NCBI GenBank assembly: GCA_001800095.1 | Contig: MGUT01000019.1 | Span: 27,213 to 33,502, forward strand | Length of the DNA: 6,290 nt | From: Elusimicrobia bacterium RIFCSPLOWO2_01_FULL_64_13 | Lineage (GTDB): Bacteria; Elusimicrobiota; Elusimicrobia; 2-02-FULL-39-32 | Reading direction: 5' to 3' | Part shown: piece after piece, positions 1 through 5,825 of the stretch | Layout: the number at the start of each line of letters is the position of its first letter | How positions within the stretch are numbered: the first letter of the stretch is position 1 | The notes under the pieces: model-generated | The model's database searches: none | What the model was told of the DNA's origin: nothing | What the model saw: the letters and a program-made list of their open reading frames with translations, nothing else | Translations under genes and position numbers: made by a program

Positions 1-1
1 G

Positions 2-661
2 CGGGGGGAGATCTTCGGCATCCTCGGCCCGAACGGCGCCGGCAAGACCACGCTCCTCAACTGCCTTTCCCTCCTCCTCTATCCGGACGAAGGCGACATC
101 GAGCTTTTCGGGGAGAACGTCCGCCGGTCCGACGGCAATCTGCGCGCGCGGTTGAACCTCTCCTCCGGGAACGCCAACTTCCCCTGGTGCATGACCGTGC
201 GGGAGATATTGCGGTTCTACGGCATGCTCTACGGGCTTTTCGGGAAGGACCTTTCCCGGCGCGTCGAGGAGCTGATCGGGCTCCTCGAGCTCGGGGCTTT
301 CAGGGACCGCAGGTTCGACGAGCTTTCCACCGGGACCAAGCAGAGGTTGGCGCTGGCCAAGGCGCTCCTGAACCGCCCCGAGCTGCTTTTCCTGGACGAG
401 CCCACCATCGGCCTCGACCCGGACGTGTCGATCAAGATCCGCGCCTTCATCCGGAAGATCAACCGCGAGGAAGGGATCACGGTGCTCCTGACCACCCACT
501 ACATGGTCGAGGCGGAACAGCTCGCCGGGCGGATCGCGTTCCTCCATTCGGGAAAGATCCTCGCCCTGGGCACGCCCGCGGAATTGAAGAAGGAGGTCCG
601 GGCGCAGAACATGGAAGAGGTCTTCCTCCGCTTGAGCCGCGGCGGGGAGGAGGAGGCATGA
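2..661 (+). CDS. ABC transporter ATP-binding protein, ABC-2 exporter type (5' partial)
   Basis: This is the nucleotide-binding subunit of an ABC exporter; it would hydrolyse ATP on the cytoplasmic face to drive the membrane protein encoded next. The reading frame is open from base 2, so the start lies outside the window; only a short N-terminal part (roughly 20-30 residues by comparison with the family) should be missing. Visible motifs, in order: Walker A GPNGAGKTT (about bases 26-52), ABC signature LSTGTKQR (from base 323), Walker B LLFLDEP with the D-loop IGLDPD (about 383-424), and the H-loop TTHYM (His codon at 497-499). The C-terminal stretch NMEEVFLRL is typical of ATPases paired with ABC-2 permeases. 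Oddity: where the Q-loop glutamine is expected (between Walker A and TVREIL) the sequence reads NLSSGNANFPW, with no Gln. Its stop overlaps the permease start (ATGA, 658-661). Family assignment is secure; the substrate is unknown. Confidence 0.95.
   Translation, partial: RGEIFGILGPNGAGKTTLLNCLSLLLYPDEGDIELFGENVRRSDGNLRARLNLSSGNANFPWCMTVREILRFYGMLYGLFGKDLSRRVEELIGLLELGAFRDRRFDELSTGTKQRLALAKALLNRPELLFLDEPTIGLDPDVSIKIRAFIRKINREEGITVLLTTHYMVEAEQLAGRIAFLHSGKILALGTPAELKKEVRAQNMEEVFLRLSRGGEEEA
646..656 (+). promoter_or_regulatory. Shine-Dalgarno tract for the ABC permease
   Basis: A GGAGGAGGAGG run lies inside the last codons of the ATPase gene, where it encodes the Glu-rich tail. Its first GGAGG (646-650) stands 7 bases before the ATG at 658. 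This is the strongest ribosome binding site in the window and supports the 658 start. Confidence 0.7.
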
Positions 662-1440
662 GGATCTTCATCATCCATACCCTGGCATTCGCCTACCGGA
701 ACGCCATATTCGCCAAGCGCAACATCTTCGTGGTTGTGGAGATGGTATTCTGGCCCGTCATCACGGTCCTGACCATCGGCCTGATGGGCAGTTTCCTGGC
801 CCTGGAGGAGAAGACGCTCGCGTTCGTCATGACCGGGGCCATCGCTTCGGGCGTGCTCCAGATCGCCCAGCTGGACGTGGGCTATTCCATCCTCTACGAC
901 CTCTGGTCCAAGAGCGTGAAGCACACCTTCCTCACCCCGGCCGGCATGACGCCGGCCATCCTGGGCGCCTGGGTCATCGGGATCGCTCGGGGAACGGCGG
1001 TCATGGCGGTCCTGACGGGGCTATCCGCGCGCGCCTTCGGGTTTCCCCTCCCTCCGCTATGGCCCGCTTTGGTCTTCTCGGCGGGAGTCTTCTGGACGGC
1101 CCTCCTCGCCGGCATCGTGGTCTGGGTGCTGATCCTCACGTTCGGCCAGAGGGCGGAGATATCGGTCTGGGCCCTTTCCTACGTGGTCATGCTCCTCTGC
1201 GGGATCTACTACCCCGTGGACCTCCTCCCGCAGCCCCTCTACGCGCTCGCCCGGCTCCTTCCGCTGACTTACTTCCTCGATTCCCTCCGGCACGCCTACG
1301 GCTTCCCTCTCCTTTTCCCGCGCGGGATATGGGAAGGGTGGGCCTTGAACGCCGTCTACGCGGTCCTGGGGATCGGCCTCGTGCGCGCCGCCGTCTCGCG
1401 CGCGCGCCGGACGGGCCTTCTCCTCCGGCTCTCGGAGTAG
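658..1440 (+). CDS. ABC-2 type transporter permease
   Basis: This 260-residue integral membrane protein would form the translocation path of the exporter whose ATPase is encoded just upstream. About six hydrophobic segments are visible, near residues 23-47, 53-70, 99-125, 135-161, 166-186 and 226-247, which matches the usual six-helix ABC-2 fold and length. The stretch CGIYYPVDLLPQPL followed by LLPLTYFLDSLR (about residues 181-211) is the conserved late motif of ABC-2 membrane proteins of the drug, polysaccharide and lipid exporter type. The ATG at 658 is chosen because it overlaps the ATPase stop (ATGA) and has a strong ribosome binding site; the same frame is open further upstream but that part lies over the ATPase gene. 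The product ends one base before the next start codon, so it is very probably co-transcribed with the reductase and biotin genes. The substrate cannot be read from the sequence. Confidence 0.92.
   Translation: MRIFIIHTLAFAYRNAIFAKRNIFVVVEMVFWPVITVLTIGLMGSFLALEEKTLAFVMTGAIASGVLQIAQLDVGYSILYDLWSKSVKHTFLTPAGMTPAILGAWVIGIARGTAVMAVLTGLSARAFGFPLPPLWPALVFSAGVFWTALLAGIVVWVLILTFGQRAEISVWALSYVVMLLCGIYYPVDLLPQPLYALARLLPLTYFLDSLRHAYGFPLLFPRGIWEGWALNAVYAVLGIGLVRAAVSRARRTGLLLRLSE
1434..1437 (+). promoter_or_regulatory. Shine-Dalgarno GGAG for the SDR gene
   Basis: GGAG sits within the final codons of the permease gene, 4 bases before the GTG at 1442. It supports that GTG as the true start and implies translational coupling across the junction. 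Confidence 0.45.
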
Positions 1441-1441
1441 C

Positions 1442-2173
1442 GTGAGCGATCGTCCTGTCGCTCTCGTGACGGGCTCCTCCCGCGGGATCGGCCGGAATAT
1501 CGCCCTCGCCTTCGCGGAGAGATCCTGGAACGTGGCGGTCCATTACGGCCGGTCCCGCGGCGAAGCCGAAGAGACGGCGAGGCGGGCGAGGGACCTGGGC
1601 GCGGAAGCGGCCGTCTTCGGGGCGGACGTCGGGGACCCGGCCGAGGCGGCGGACCTGGCGTCCCGCGTGGAAAAGACATGGGGCCGGCTGGACGCCCTCG
1701 TCAATAACGCCGGCGTCACCAGGGACCGCTCCATCCTCAAGATGATGGACGAGGAATGGAACGAGGTCCTGCGCGTGAACCTTACCGGGGCTTTCTGGTG
1801 CCTGCGGGAATGCGCCAGGGTCATGTCCCGGCGGAGATCCGGAGCCGTCATCAACGTCGCCTCCATCCTGGGACTGCGCGGGTCCGCGGGAGCCTCGAAC
1901 TACGCCGCCTCCAAGGCGGGGCTCATCGGCCTGACCAAGTCCGCGGCGAAGGAGCTGGGCCGGTTCAATATCCGCGTGAACGCCGTCCTGCCGGGTTATC
2001 ATCAGACGGACATGGGCATGGAAGTGTGGGAAAAGCACGGGGAGCGCATCCTCTCCGAGCACGTCCTGGGCCGCCTGACGGACGTCAAGGAGCTGGGCCG
2101 GTTCGTCGTCTTCCTGGCGGAGCAGGGATCCGCCAGCGGGCAGGTGTACAATTTCGACTCCCGCGTCCTTTGA
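1442..2173 (+). CDS. FabG-like 3-oxoacyl-ACP reductase (short-chain dehydrogenase/reductase)
   Basis: This 243-residue classical SDR would reduce a 3-oxoacyl-ACP (or similar thioester) to the 3-hydroxy form with NADPH in the cytosol. The Rossmann dinucleotide motif TGSSRGIG is at residues 10-17, NNAG at 88-91, the structural Asn at N113, and the catalytic Ser-Tyr-Lys at S141, Y154 and K158 (YAASK). LPGYHQTDM (about 183-191) corresponds to the usual PG-xx-TxM segment. Length and motifs match FabG. The C-terminus, SGQVYNFDSRVL, departs from the usual TGQ-x-x-x-VDGG-M ending, so this is a divergent FabG-like protein rather than a clear housekeeping FabG. It starts with GTG one base after the permease stop and ends 18 bases before a ketosynthase. 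With bioF and bioD downstream, a role in building the pimeloyl chain for biotin is the best inference. A reductase for another specialised lipid or polyene is the alternative. Confidence 0.9.
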   Translation: MSDRPVALVTGSSRGIGRNIALAFAERSWNVAVHYGRSRGEAEETARRARDLGAEAAVFGADVGDPAEAADLASRVEKTWGRLDALVNNAGVTRDRSILKMMDEEWNEVLRVNLTGAFWCLRECARVMSRRRSGAVINVASILGLRGSAGASNYAASKAGLIGLTKSAAKELGRFNIRVNAVLPGYHQTDMGMEVWEKHGERILSEHVLGRLTDVKELGRFVVFLAEQGSASGQVYNFDSRVL

Positions 2174-2176
2174 ACG

Positions 2177-2191
2177 GGGCGGGTCCCGCCC
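2177..2191 (+). repeat. Perfect 7-bp inverted repeat abutting the ketosynthase start
   Basis: GGGCGGG and CCCGCCC flank a single T (base 2184), filling most of the 18-base gap between the reductase stop and the ketosynthase GTG at 2192. In RNA a stem of 5-6 pairs with a small loop could form. It occupies the place where a ribosome binding site would be expected, and no clear one is seen. There is no T-run, so it is not a convincing intrinsic terminator. Confidence 0.5.
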
Positions 2192-3337
2192 GTGCCGTCC
2201 GTGAGAGATCCGGAGGTCTGCGTCACGGGCATCGGCCTGGTCACTCCGCTTGCCGATGACCGGGAAGGCACGTGGCGCATGGTCCGGGAAGGGGGAACGC
2301 TCCTCTTTTCGGGAACGGACCCCGTCCTCGGTCCGGAACTTTCTCCTTACGTCCGCCCTTCGCCGTTCCATCATTCGAACGGGCTCCACCCGGTCTACCC
2401 CATCGCGCTCCGCGCCGCCCGCGAAGCCCTGCGGGACGCCGGGCTGGAGCCGCTCGATGTCCCCGAAGGGCGGATGGGCTGCTCCGTTTCCGTTTCCAAG
2501 CCGGTCTTTCCCGCGGGACTCTCGGCCCCCGCCTCCCCCGAATCCGTTCACGCCTTTATCGCGCGCGAGCTCGGCTTCTCCGGGCCGGCCCTGAACCTGG
2601 TCGCGGCCTGCGCCACGGGGATCCATTCCGTGCTCCTCGCTTCGCGCTGGCTGAAGGAAGGCCTCTGCGACGCCGCCCTGGCCGGGTCCGCGGAATCGTC
2701 CATGCATCCATTGCTCGTGGCGGGTTTCAGGAACATGGGAGTGCTTTCCCTTTTTCCGAGGCCTTTCGACAGGAGGCGGGACGGATTCATCCTGGGCGAA
2801 GGAGCCGGCGTCCTGGTGCTGGAAAGGAGAAGCGGCGCCCTCTCGCGCGGCGCGAAGGTCCGCGCGGTCCTCGCCTCCGCGGCCGTCGGCTCCGACTGTT
2901 CCCACCCGACGCGGTTCTTTCCGGACGGAATGTCCGTCGCCCGCGTGATCTCCCGGGCCCTCGCGCGGGCGGAGATCGCTCCGGGGGACGTCGGCTACGT
3001 CAACCTCCACGGGACCGGAACGGCCGCCAACGACCTCATGGAGACCCGCGCCGTGAAAGCGGCCTTCGGGAAAAAATCGTATGATATATCCTGCTCGTCC
3101 ACGAAACCGGCCACGGGCCACCTGCTGGGGGCGGCGGGAAGCGTGGAGCTGGGCCTGGCCTGCCTGGCCCTGCGCGACGGCTGGGTCCCTCCCACCCCGC
3201 ACCTCGAGGAGCCGGATCCGGAATGCGATCTGGACTATACGGCCTTGAGGGGGAGGAAGAGGTCCTTCCGCGCCGCCCTCTCCCTTTCCTTCGGGTTCGG
3301 CGGGCCCATAGGCGCCGCGGTCATCAAGGCGGAATGA
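2192..3337 (+). CDS. FabF-like 3-oxoacyl-ACP synthase (KAS I/II family ketosynthase)
   Basis: This 381-residue thiolase-fold condensing enzyme would join an acyl-ACP to malonyl-ACP with loss of CO2. The family triad is intact: nucleophile C140 in AACATG, H273 in NLHGTGT, and H310 in KPATGHLLGAAG, with the supporting lysine K305. FDRRRDGFILGEGAG (residues 192-206) and SFGFGG (366-371) are also family motifs. It is about 30 residues shorter than E. coli FabF; the shortage falls mainly before the active-site Cys. The usual FGFGGTN loop reads FGFGGPIGA here, so Thr and Asn are replaced by Pro and Ile. Start: GTG 2192 is annotated, but in-frame GTG 2201 would align equally well with FabF N-termini, and neither has a clear ribosome binding site. 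The gene lies between the reductase and bioF (3-base gap), suggesting chain elongation for pimelate. NLHGT followed by ND and ME resembles ketosynthases of aryl-polyene type clusters as well, so the exact subfamily is open. Confidence 0.93.
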   Translation: MPSVRDPEVCVTGIGLVTPLADDREGTWRMVREGGTLLFSGTDPVLGPELSPYVRPSPFHHSNGLHPVYPIALRAAREALRDAGLEPLDVPEGRMGCSVSVSKPVFPAGLSAPASPESVHAFIARELGFSGPALNLVAACATGIHSVLLASRWLKEGLCDAALAGSAESSMHPLLVAGFRNMGVLSLFPRPFDRRRDGFILGEGAGVLVLERRSGALSRGAKVRAVLASAAVGSDCSHPTRFFPDGMSVARVISRALARAEIAPGDVGYVNLHGTGTAANDLMETRAVKAAFGKKSYDISCSSTKPATGHLLGAAGSVELGLACLALRDGWVPPTPHLEEPDPECDLDYTALRGRKRSFRAALSLSFGFGGPIGAAVIKAE

Positions 3338-3340
3338 GAC

Positions 3341-4534
3341 GTGGCGGCCCTGGACCAATTCCTCGCGGAAGAGAACCGGAAGACCCGGGAAGCGTCTTTA
3401 TGGAGGACACTTAGGACCGTGGAGAACCTGTCGGCGACCGAGATCCTGGTGGACGGAAGGAAGCTCCTGAATTTTTCCACCAACGATTACCTGGGCTATT
3501 CCTGCCATCCCGGCGTGGTGGGTCCGGCCATCGAGGCCCTGAACCGCTACGGTCCCGGCGGCCGGTCCTCGCGGCTGATATCGGGGAATCTGGACCTCCA
3601 CAGGGAGCTGGAGAGGAAGCTCGCCGCCTTCAAGGGGACGGAGGCCTCCCTCATATTCCCCACGGGGTTCATGGCCAATCTGGGGCTGGTCTCTTCCGTC
3701 CTCGGGGAGGGGGACGCCATCCTCATCGACCGGCTGAACCACGCCTCTCTCATCGACGCGGCCCGGCTGTCCAAGTGCCGCATATTCGTGTACGAGCACG
3801 GCTCCGTCCCTTCCTTGAAGAAGGTCCTGGAAAGGACCGAGGTCTACCGGAAGCGCCTCGTGGCCACGGACTCCCTTTTTTCCATGGACGGCGACCTGGC
3901 CCCCCTGCCGGACCTCGTGCGGGTCTGCCGGGAGCGCAAGGTCTGGCTCATGATCGACGACGCCCACGCCACCGGCGTCCTCGGGGAGAACGGGGTGGGC
4001 CTCGCGGACCATTTCGGGATGATGGGGCAGGTGGACATCGTGATGGGGACTCTGTCGAAGGCGCTCGGCTCCCAGGGCGGGTTCATCTGCGGCTCGAAAG
4101 AGCTGATCGAATACCTCGTCAACAAGTCCAGGCCGTTCATATTCACCACCGCCCTCTCCCCCGTGAACTGCGCCGCCTCGATCGCGGCGCTGGACCTCGT
4201 GAAGAAGGAGCCCGAGCGCAGGCGGAAGCTCCTGAATTCGGCGCGCCAGGTCCGGGAGGCGGTCAAGGAAAAATTTCCGTCCGAATCGAGGCTCATCGGT
4301 CCGGACGTCACCCCGATCATCCCCGTCCACGCCGGCAGCGCCAAGCGGGCGCTGCGGCTTTCCAAGGCCCTCTCCGACGAAGGGTTCTTCATCCCCGCCA
4401 TCCGCCCTCCGACCGTCCCGAAGAACGAGAGCCGGCTGCGGATATCCGTGTCCAGCGAGCATTCGGAACGGGATGTCCGCCTGCTCCTGGATTCCCTGTC
4501 CAAATGCATCGAGCGCGATCCCGAGGAATCCTGA
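3341..4534 (+). CDS. bioF: 8-amino-7-oxononanoate synthase (BioF, KAPA synthase)
   Basis: This PLP-dependent alpha-oxoamine synthase of 397 residues would condense L-alanine with pimeloyl-ACP or pimeloyl-CoA, releasing CO2 to give 8-amino-7-oxononanoate, the first committed ring-building step of biotin synthesis. Visible features: substrate and PLP region NFSTNDYLGY (44-53), GPGGRSSRLISGN (71-83), PLP-stacking H134 (LNHASL), IDDAHATGVLG with D206 and H209 contacting the cofactor, and the Schiff-base lysine K240 in GTLSKALGSQGG. The C-terminal domain with RPPTVP and LRISVSSEHSERD (355-378) is typical. Length is normal, slightly above the E. coli 384. The GTG start at 3341 lies 3 bases after the ketosynthase stop with a weak GGCGGA site at 3329-3334. 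Family members also include serine palmitoyltransferase and 2-amino-3-ketobutyrate ligase, but the adjoining bioD makes BioF much the likeliest. Confidence 0.95.
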   Translation: MAALDQFLAEENRKTREASLWRTLRTVENLSATEILVDGRKLLNFSTNDYLGYSCHPGVVGPAIEALNRYGPGGRSSRLISGNLDLHRELERKLAAFKGTEASLIFPTGFMANLGLVSSVLGEGDAILIDRLNHASLIDAARLSKCRIFVYEHGSVPSLKKVLERTEVYRKRLVATDSLFSMDGDLAPLPDLVRVCRERKVWLMIDDAHATGVLGENGVGLADHFGMMGQVDIVMGTLSKALGSQGGFICGSKELIEYLVNKSRPFIFTTALSPVNCAASIAALDLVKKEPERRRKLLNSARQVREAVKEKFPSESRLIGPDVTPIIPVHAGSAKRALRLSKALSDEGFFIPAIRPPTVPKNESRLRISVSSEHSERDVRLLLDSLSKCIERDPEES

Positions 4535-5223
4535 AAGGGATATTCGTCGCCGGGACCGGAACGGACGTGGGCAAGACGGCCGTCGCCTGCGGGATCGCCC
4601 GATGCCTGGAAAAAAGAGGGGCGGGCCCCCTGGTCTTCAAGCCCTTCGCCTCGGGGTCGAGAGCGGACGCGTCGCGGCTGAAGGAAGCGGCGCGCAGTTC
4701 CCAGACCCCGGAAGAGATCACCCCTTTTTTCTACAGGGAACCCCTCGCTCCTTACGCGGCTTCGAAGCTGGGCGGTGAAAAGTTCTCCCTGTCCGCTTTG
4801 AGGCGGTCCATCGCCGCGGCGCGCTCGTCGGGAAGGTTCGTCGTGGCGGAGGGCGCGGGCGGCGTCGCCGTCCCTCTGGGCAAGGATTATTTCGTCCGCG
4901 ATCTCATGAAGGAGATGGGATTTCCGGCCCTGGTCGTGGCCCATGCCGGGCTGGGGACCCTCAACCACACTCTTTTGACTCTGGAGTCCCTGCGGAGGAA
5001 AAATGTGGAGGTCCTGGGGATCGTCCTCAATTTCTTCGACCCCGGGGACCTCGCGGCGAGAACGAACCTCCTCTATTTCAGGGAAAAGAATATCCCCGTC
5101 CTGGCCGTCCTGCGCCGGGACCCGCGGCTGCCGCGGGATCACGATCTGGCCTCGGCTCTCATCTCCCGGAGCCCTCTGGGACGGCGGCTTGGAAGCGTTG
5201 CATCCCCTCAAATAATAAGGTAA
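4504..5223 (+). CDS. bioD: ATP-dependent dethiobiotin synthetase (BioD)
   Basis: BioD carboxylates 7,8-diaminononanoate and closes the ureido ring with ATP, giving dethiobiotin. Numbered from the ATG at 4504 (239 residues): P-loop GTGTDVGKT at 17-25, substrate lysine motif KPFASG at 46-51, EGAGG followed by VAVPL at 116-125, and the LNHTLLTLESLR helix at 153-164. All are hallmarks of the family. The start is uncertain. ATG 4504 overlaps bioF by 31 bases, has no clear ribosome binding site, and adds an Arg-rich lead (MHRARSRGILK) that other BioD proteins lack. A CTG at 4531, overlapping the bioF stop as CTGA and preceded by GAGG (4523-4526), would give 230 residues and a family-like N-terminus, but it is a rare start codon. 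bioA and bioB are not in the window. This is the last gene of the cluster before a 125-base gap. Confidence 0.93.
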   Translation: MHRARSRGILKGIFVAGTGTDVGKTAVACGIARCLEKRGAGPLVFKPFASGSRADASRLKEAARSSQTPEEITPFFYREPLAPYAASKLGGEKFSLSALRRSIAAARSSGRFVVAEGAGGVAVPLGKDYFVRDLMKEMGFPALVVAHAGLGTLNHTLLTLESLRRKNVEVLGIVLNFFDPGDLAARTNLLYFREKNIPVLAVLRRDPRLPRDHDLASALISRSPLGRRLGSVASPQIIR

Positions 5224-5226
5224 AAT
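5198..5226 (+). promoter_or_regulatory. Possible sigma-70 type promoter for the pur genes
   Basis: TTGCAT (5198-5203, 3 of 6 against the consensus) is followed after exactly 17 bases by TAAAAT (5221-5226, 5 of 6). It overlaps the end of bioD and would give a leader of roughly 115 bases before the PurS-like gene. The AT-rich tract near 5262-5310 offers other -10-like hexamers. This is weak evidence, based on pattern only. Confidence 0.25.
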
Positions 5227-5348
5227 ATCCCCGGAGAATCGCCCCGGCAGGTGCGGGTCCCAAACTCTCATCAATAGTAAATAACTGAACAAGCCGCATC
5301 CAAATTCAACACCCGGGACCCATTGCCGGGCCCGGACGGGAGAACCGA
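5224..5348 (+). other. Intergenic leader between bioD and the PurS-like gene
   Basis: This is the only sizeable non-coding gap in the window. Two GC-rich flanks enclose an AT-rich core (about 5262-5310). Seen directly: a spaced inverted repeat GGGTCCC (5255-5261) / GGGACCC (5315-5321); a short hairpin CCCGG (5312-5316) / CCGGG (5326-5330) with a 9-base loop; and a 10-base palindrome CCGGGCCCGG (5326-5335) directly before the ribosome binding site. The first two share bases 5315-5316, so they could not form together. No stem followed by a T-run was seen, so there is no recognisable intrinsic terminator for the biotin unit, and no purine riboswitch core was recognised. Confidence 0.4.
5338..5342 (+). 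promoter_or_regulatory. Shine-Dalgarno GGGAG for the PurS-like gene
   Basis: GGGAG lies 6 bases before the ATG at 5349, a standard spacing, and supports that start. The CCGGGCCCGG palindrome begins 12 bases upstream. Confidence 0.5.
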
Positions 5349-5825
5349 ATGGCTGAAGCCGTTCTCATAGAGGTTTCGACCCGGACCCGCGCGCGGAAGG
5401 CGGCGGCCGCCAAGCGCGTGAACGCCCTTTTGGCCTCCTGGGACCTCGGCCGCGTATCCTGCCTCAACGTCTCCAAGCTCTACCGGATCCATGGCGGCCT
5501 GTCTCCCGGCCGGGTCGAGACGGTCGCCCGCGACCTCCTTTCCGATCCCATCGTGGAGGACTATTCGATCGACCGCGCGCCTTTGAAAAAAGGGACGGTC
5601 TTCGCGGACGTCTGGTACAAGGCGGGCGTGACCGACGCCGTGGGCGAAAGCGTGCTGGGAGCGATCGGCTGCCTGGGGATCTCCGGGGCGGAATCCGCCT
5701 CCTCCGGCGTCCGCTACGAATTCTCCTCCGGACCCGCCTCGGACGCGTCCGAAAAACTGCCCGGTTTCGCCAAGCGCGAACTCCTGAATCCCCTGGTGCA
5801 GGAATGCCGAATCCGGAAGCCGTGA
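5349..5825 (+). CDS. Tandem PurS-like protein, N-terminal domain/subunit of FGAM synthase
   Basis: This 158-residue protein appears to hold two PurS-like halves. Repeat 1 (about residues 5-75) ends RDLLSDPIVEDYSID; repeat 2 (about 83-156) contains GVTDAVGESVLGAIGCLGI and ends AKRELLNPLVQECRI. Both match the PurS pattern of a strand, a 'GV-DP-G' helix, a central strand, and a 'LL-NP-x-(I/V)' helix-strand ending. PurS is normally about 80 residues, acts as a dimer, and bridges PurL and the glutaminase PurQ in phosphoribosylformylglycinamidine synthase (purine step 4). In large-type PurL the N-terminal domain is known to resemble a PurS dimer within one chain, which is what this gene encodes on its own. 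The stop overlaps the purL start (GTGA), so coupled translation and a shared complex are very likely. I assign the role from repeat shape and context; the symbol purS is withheld because the protein is not a standard PurS. Confidence 0.8.
   Translation: MAEAVLIEVSTRTRARKAAAAKRVNALLASWDLGRVSCLNVSKLYRIHGGLSPGRVETVARDLLSDPIVEDYSIDRAPLKKGTVFADVWYKAGVTDAVGESVLGAIGCLGISGAESASSGVRYEFSSGPASDASEKLPGFAKRELLNPLVQECRIRKP

Noticed and set aside
187..657. Upstream extension of the permease frame within the ATPase gene
   Set aside because: The frame is open, but its translation is Arg/Pro/Gly-rich shadow sequence. The true ATG at 658 has a strong ribosome binding site and a stop-start overlap.
1187..3358. 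723-codon open frame on the - strand opposite the permease, reductase and ketosynthase genes
   Set aside because: It lies wholly opposite genes with clear family motifs; its translation is low-complexity, rich in Arg, Gly, Pro and Glu with no recognisable domain, as expected from the antisense of GC-rich codons.
3775..4503. Upstream extension of the bioD frame across bioF
   Set aside because: It is an out-of-frame shadow of bioF with no BioD-like content before about 4504-4531.
5224..5262. Possible intrinsic terminator after bioD (repeated CCCCGG blocks)
   Set aside because: The stems are short and poorly matched and no T-run follows.
3844..5292. Long - strand open frame opposite bioF and bioD
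   Set aside because: It is antisense to two certain genes, with Arg/Ser/Pro/Gly-rich composition and no motifs.
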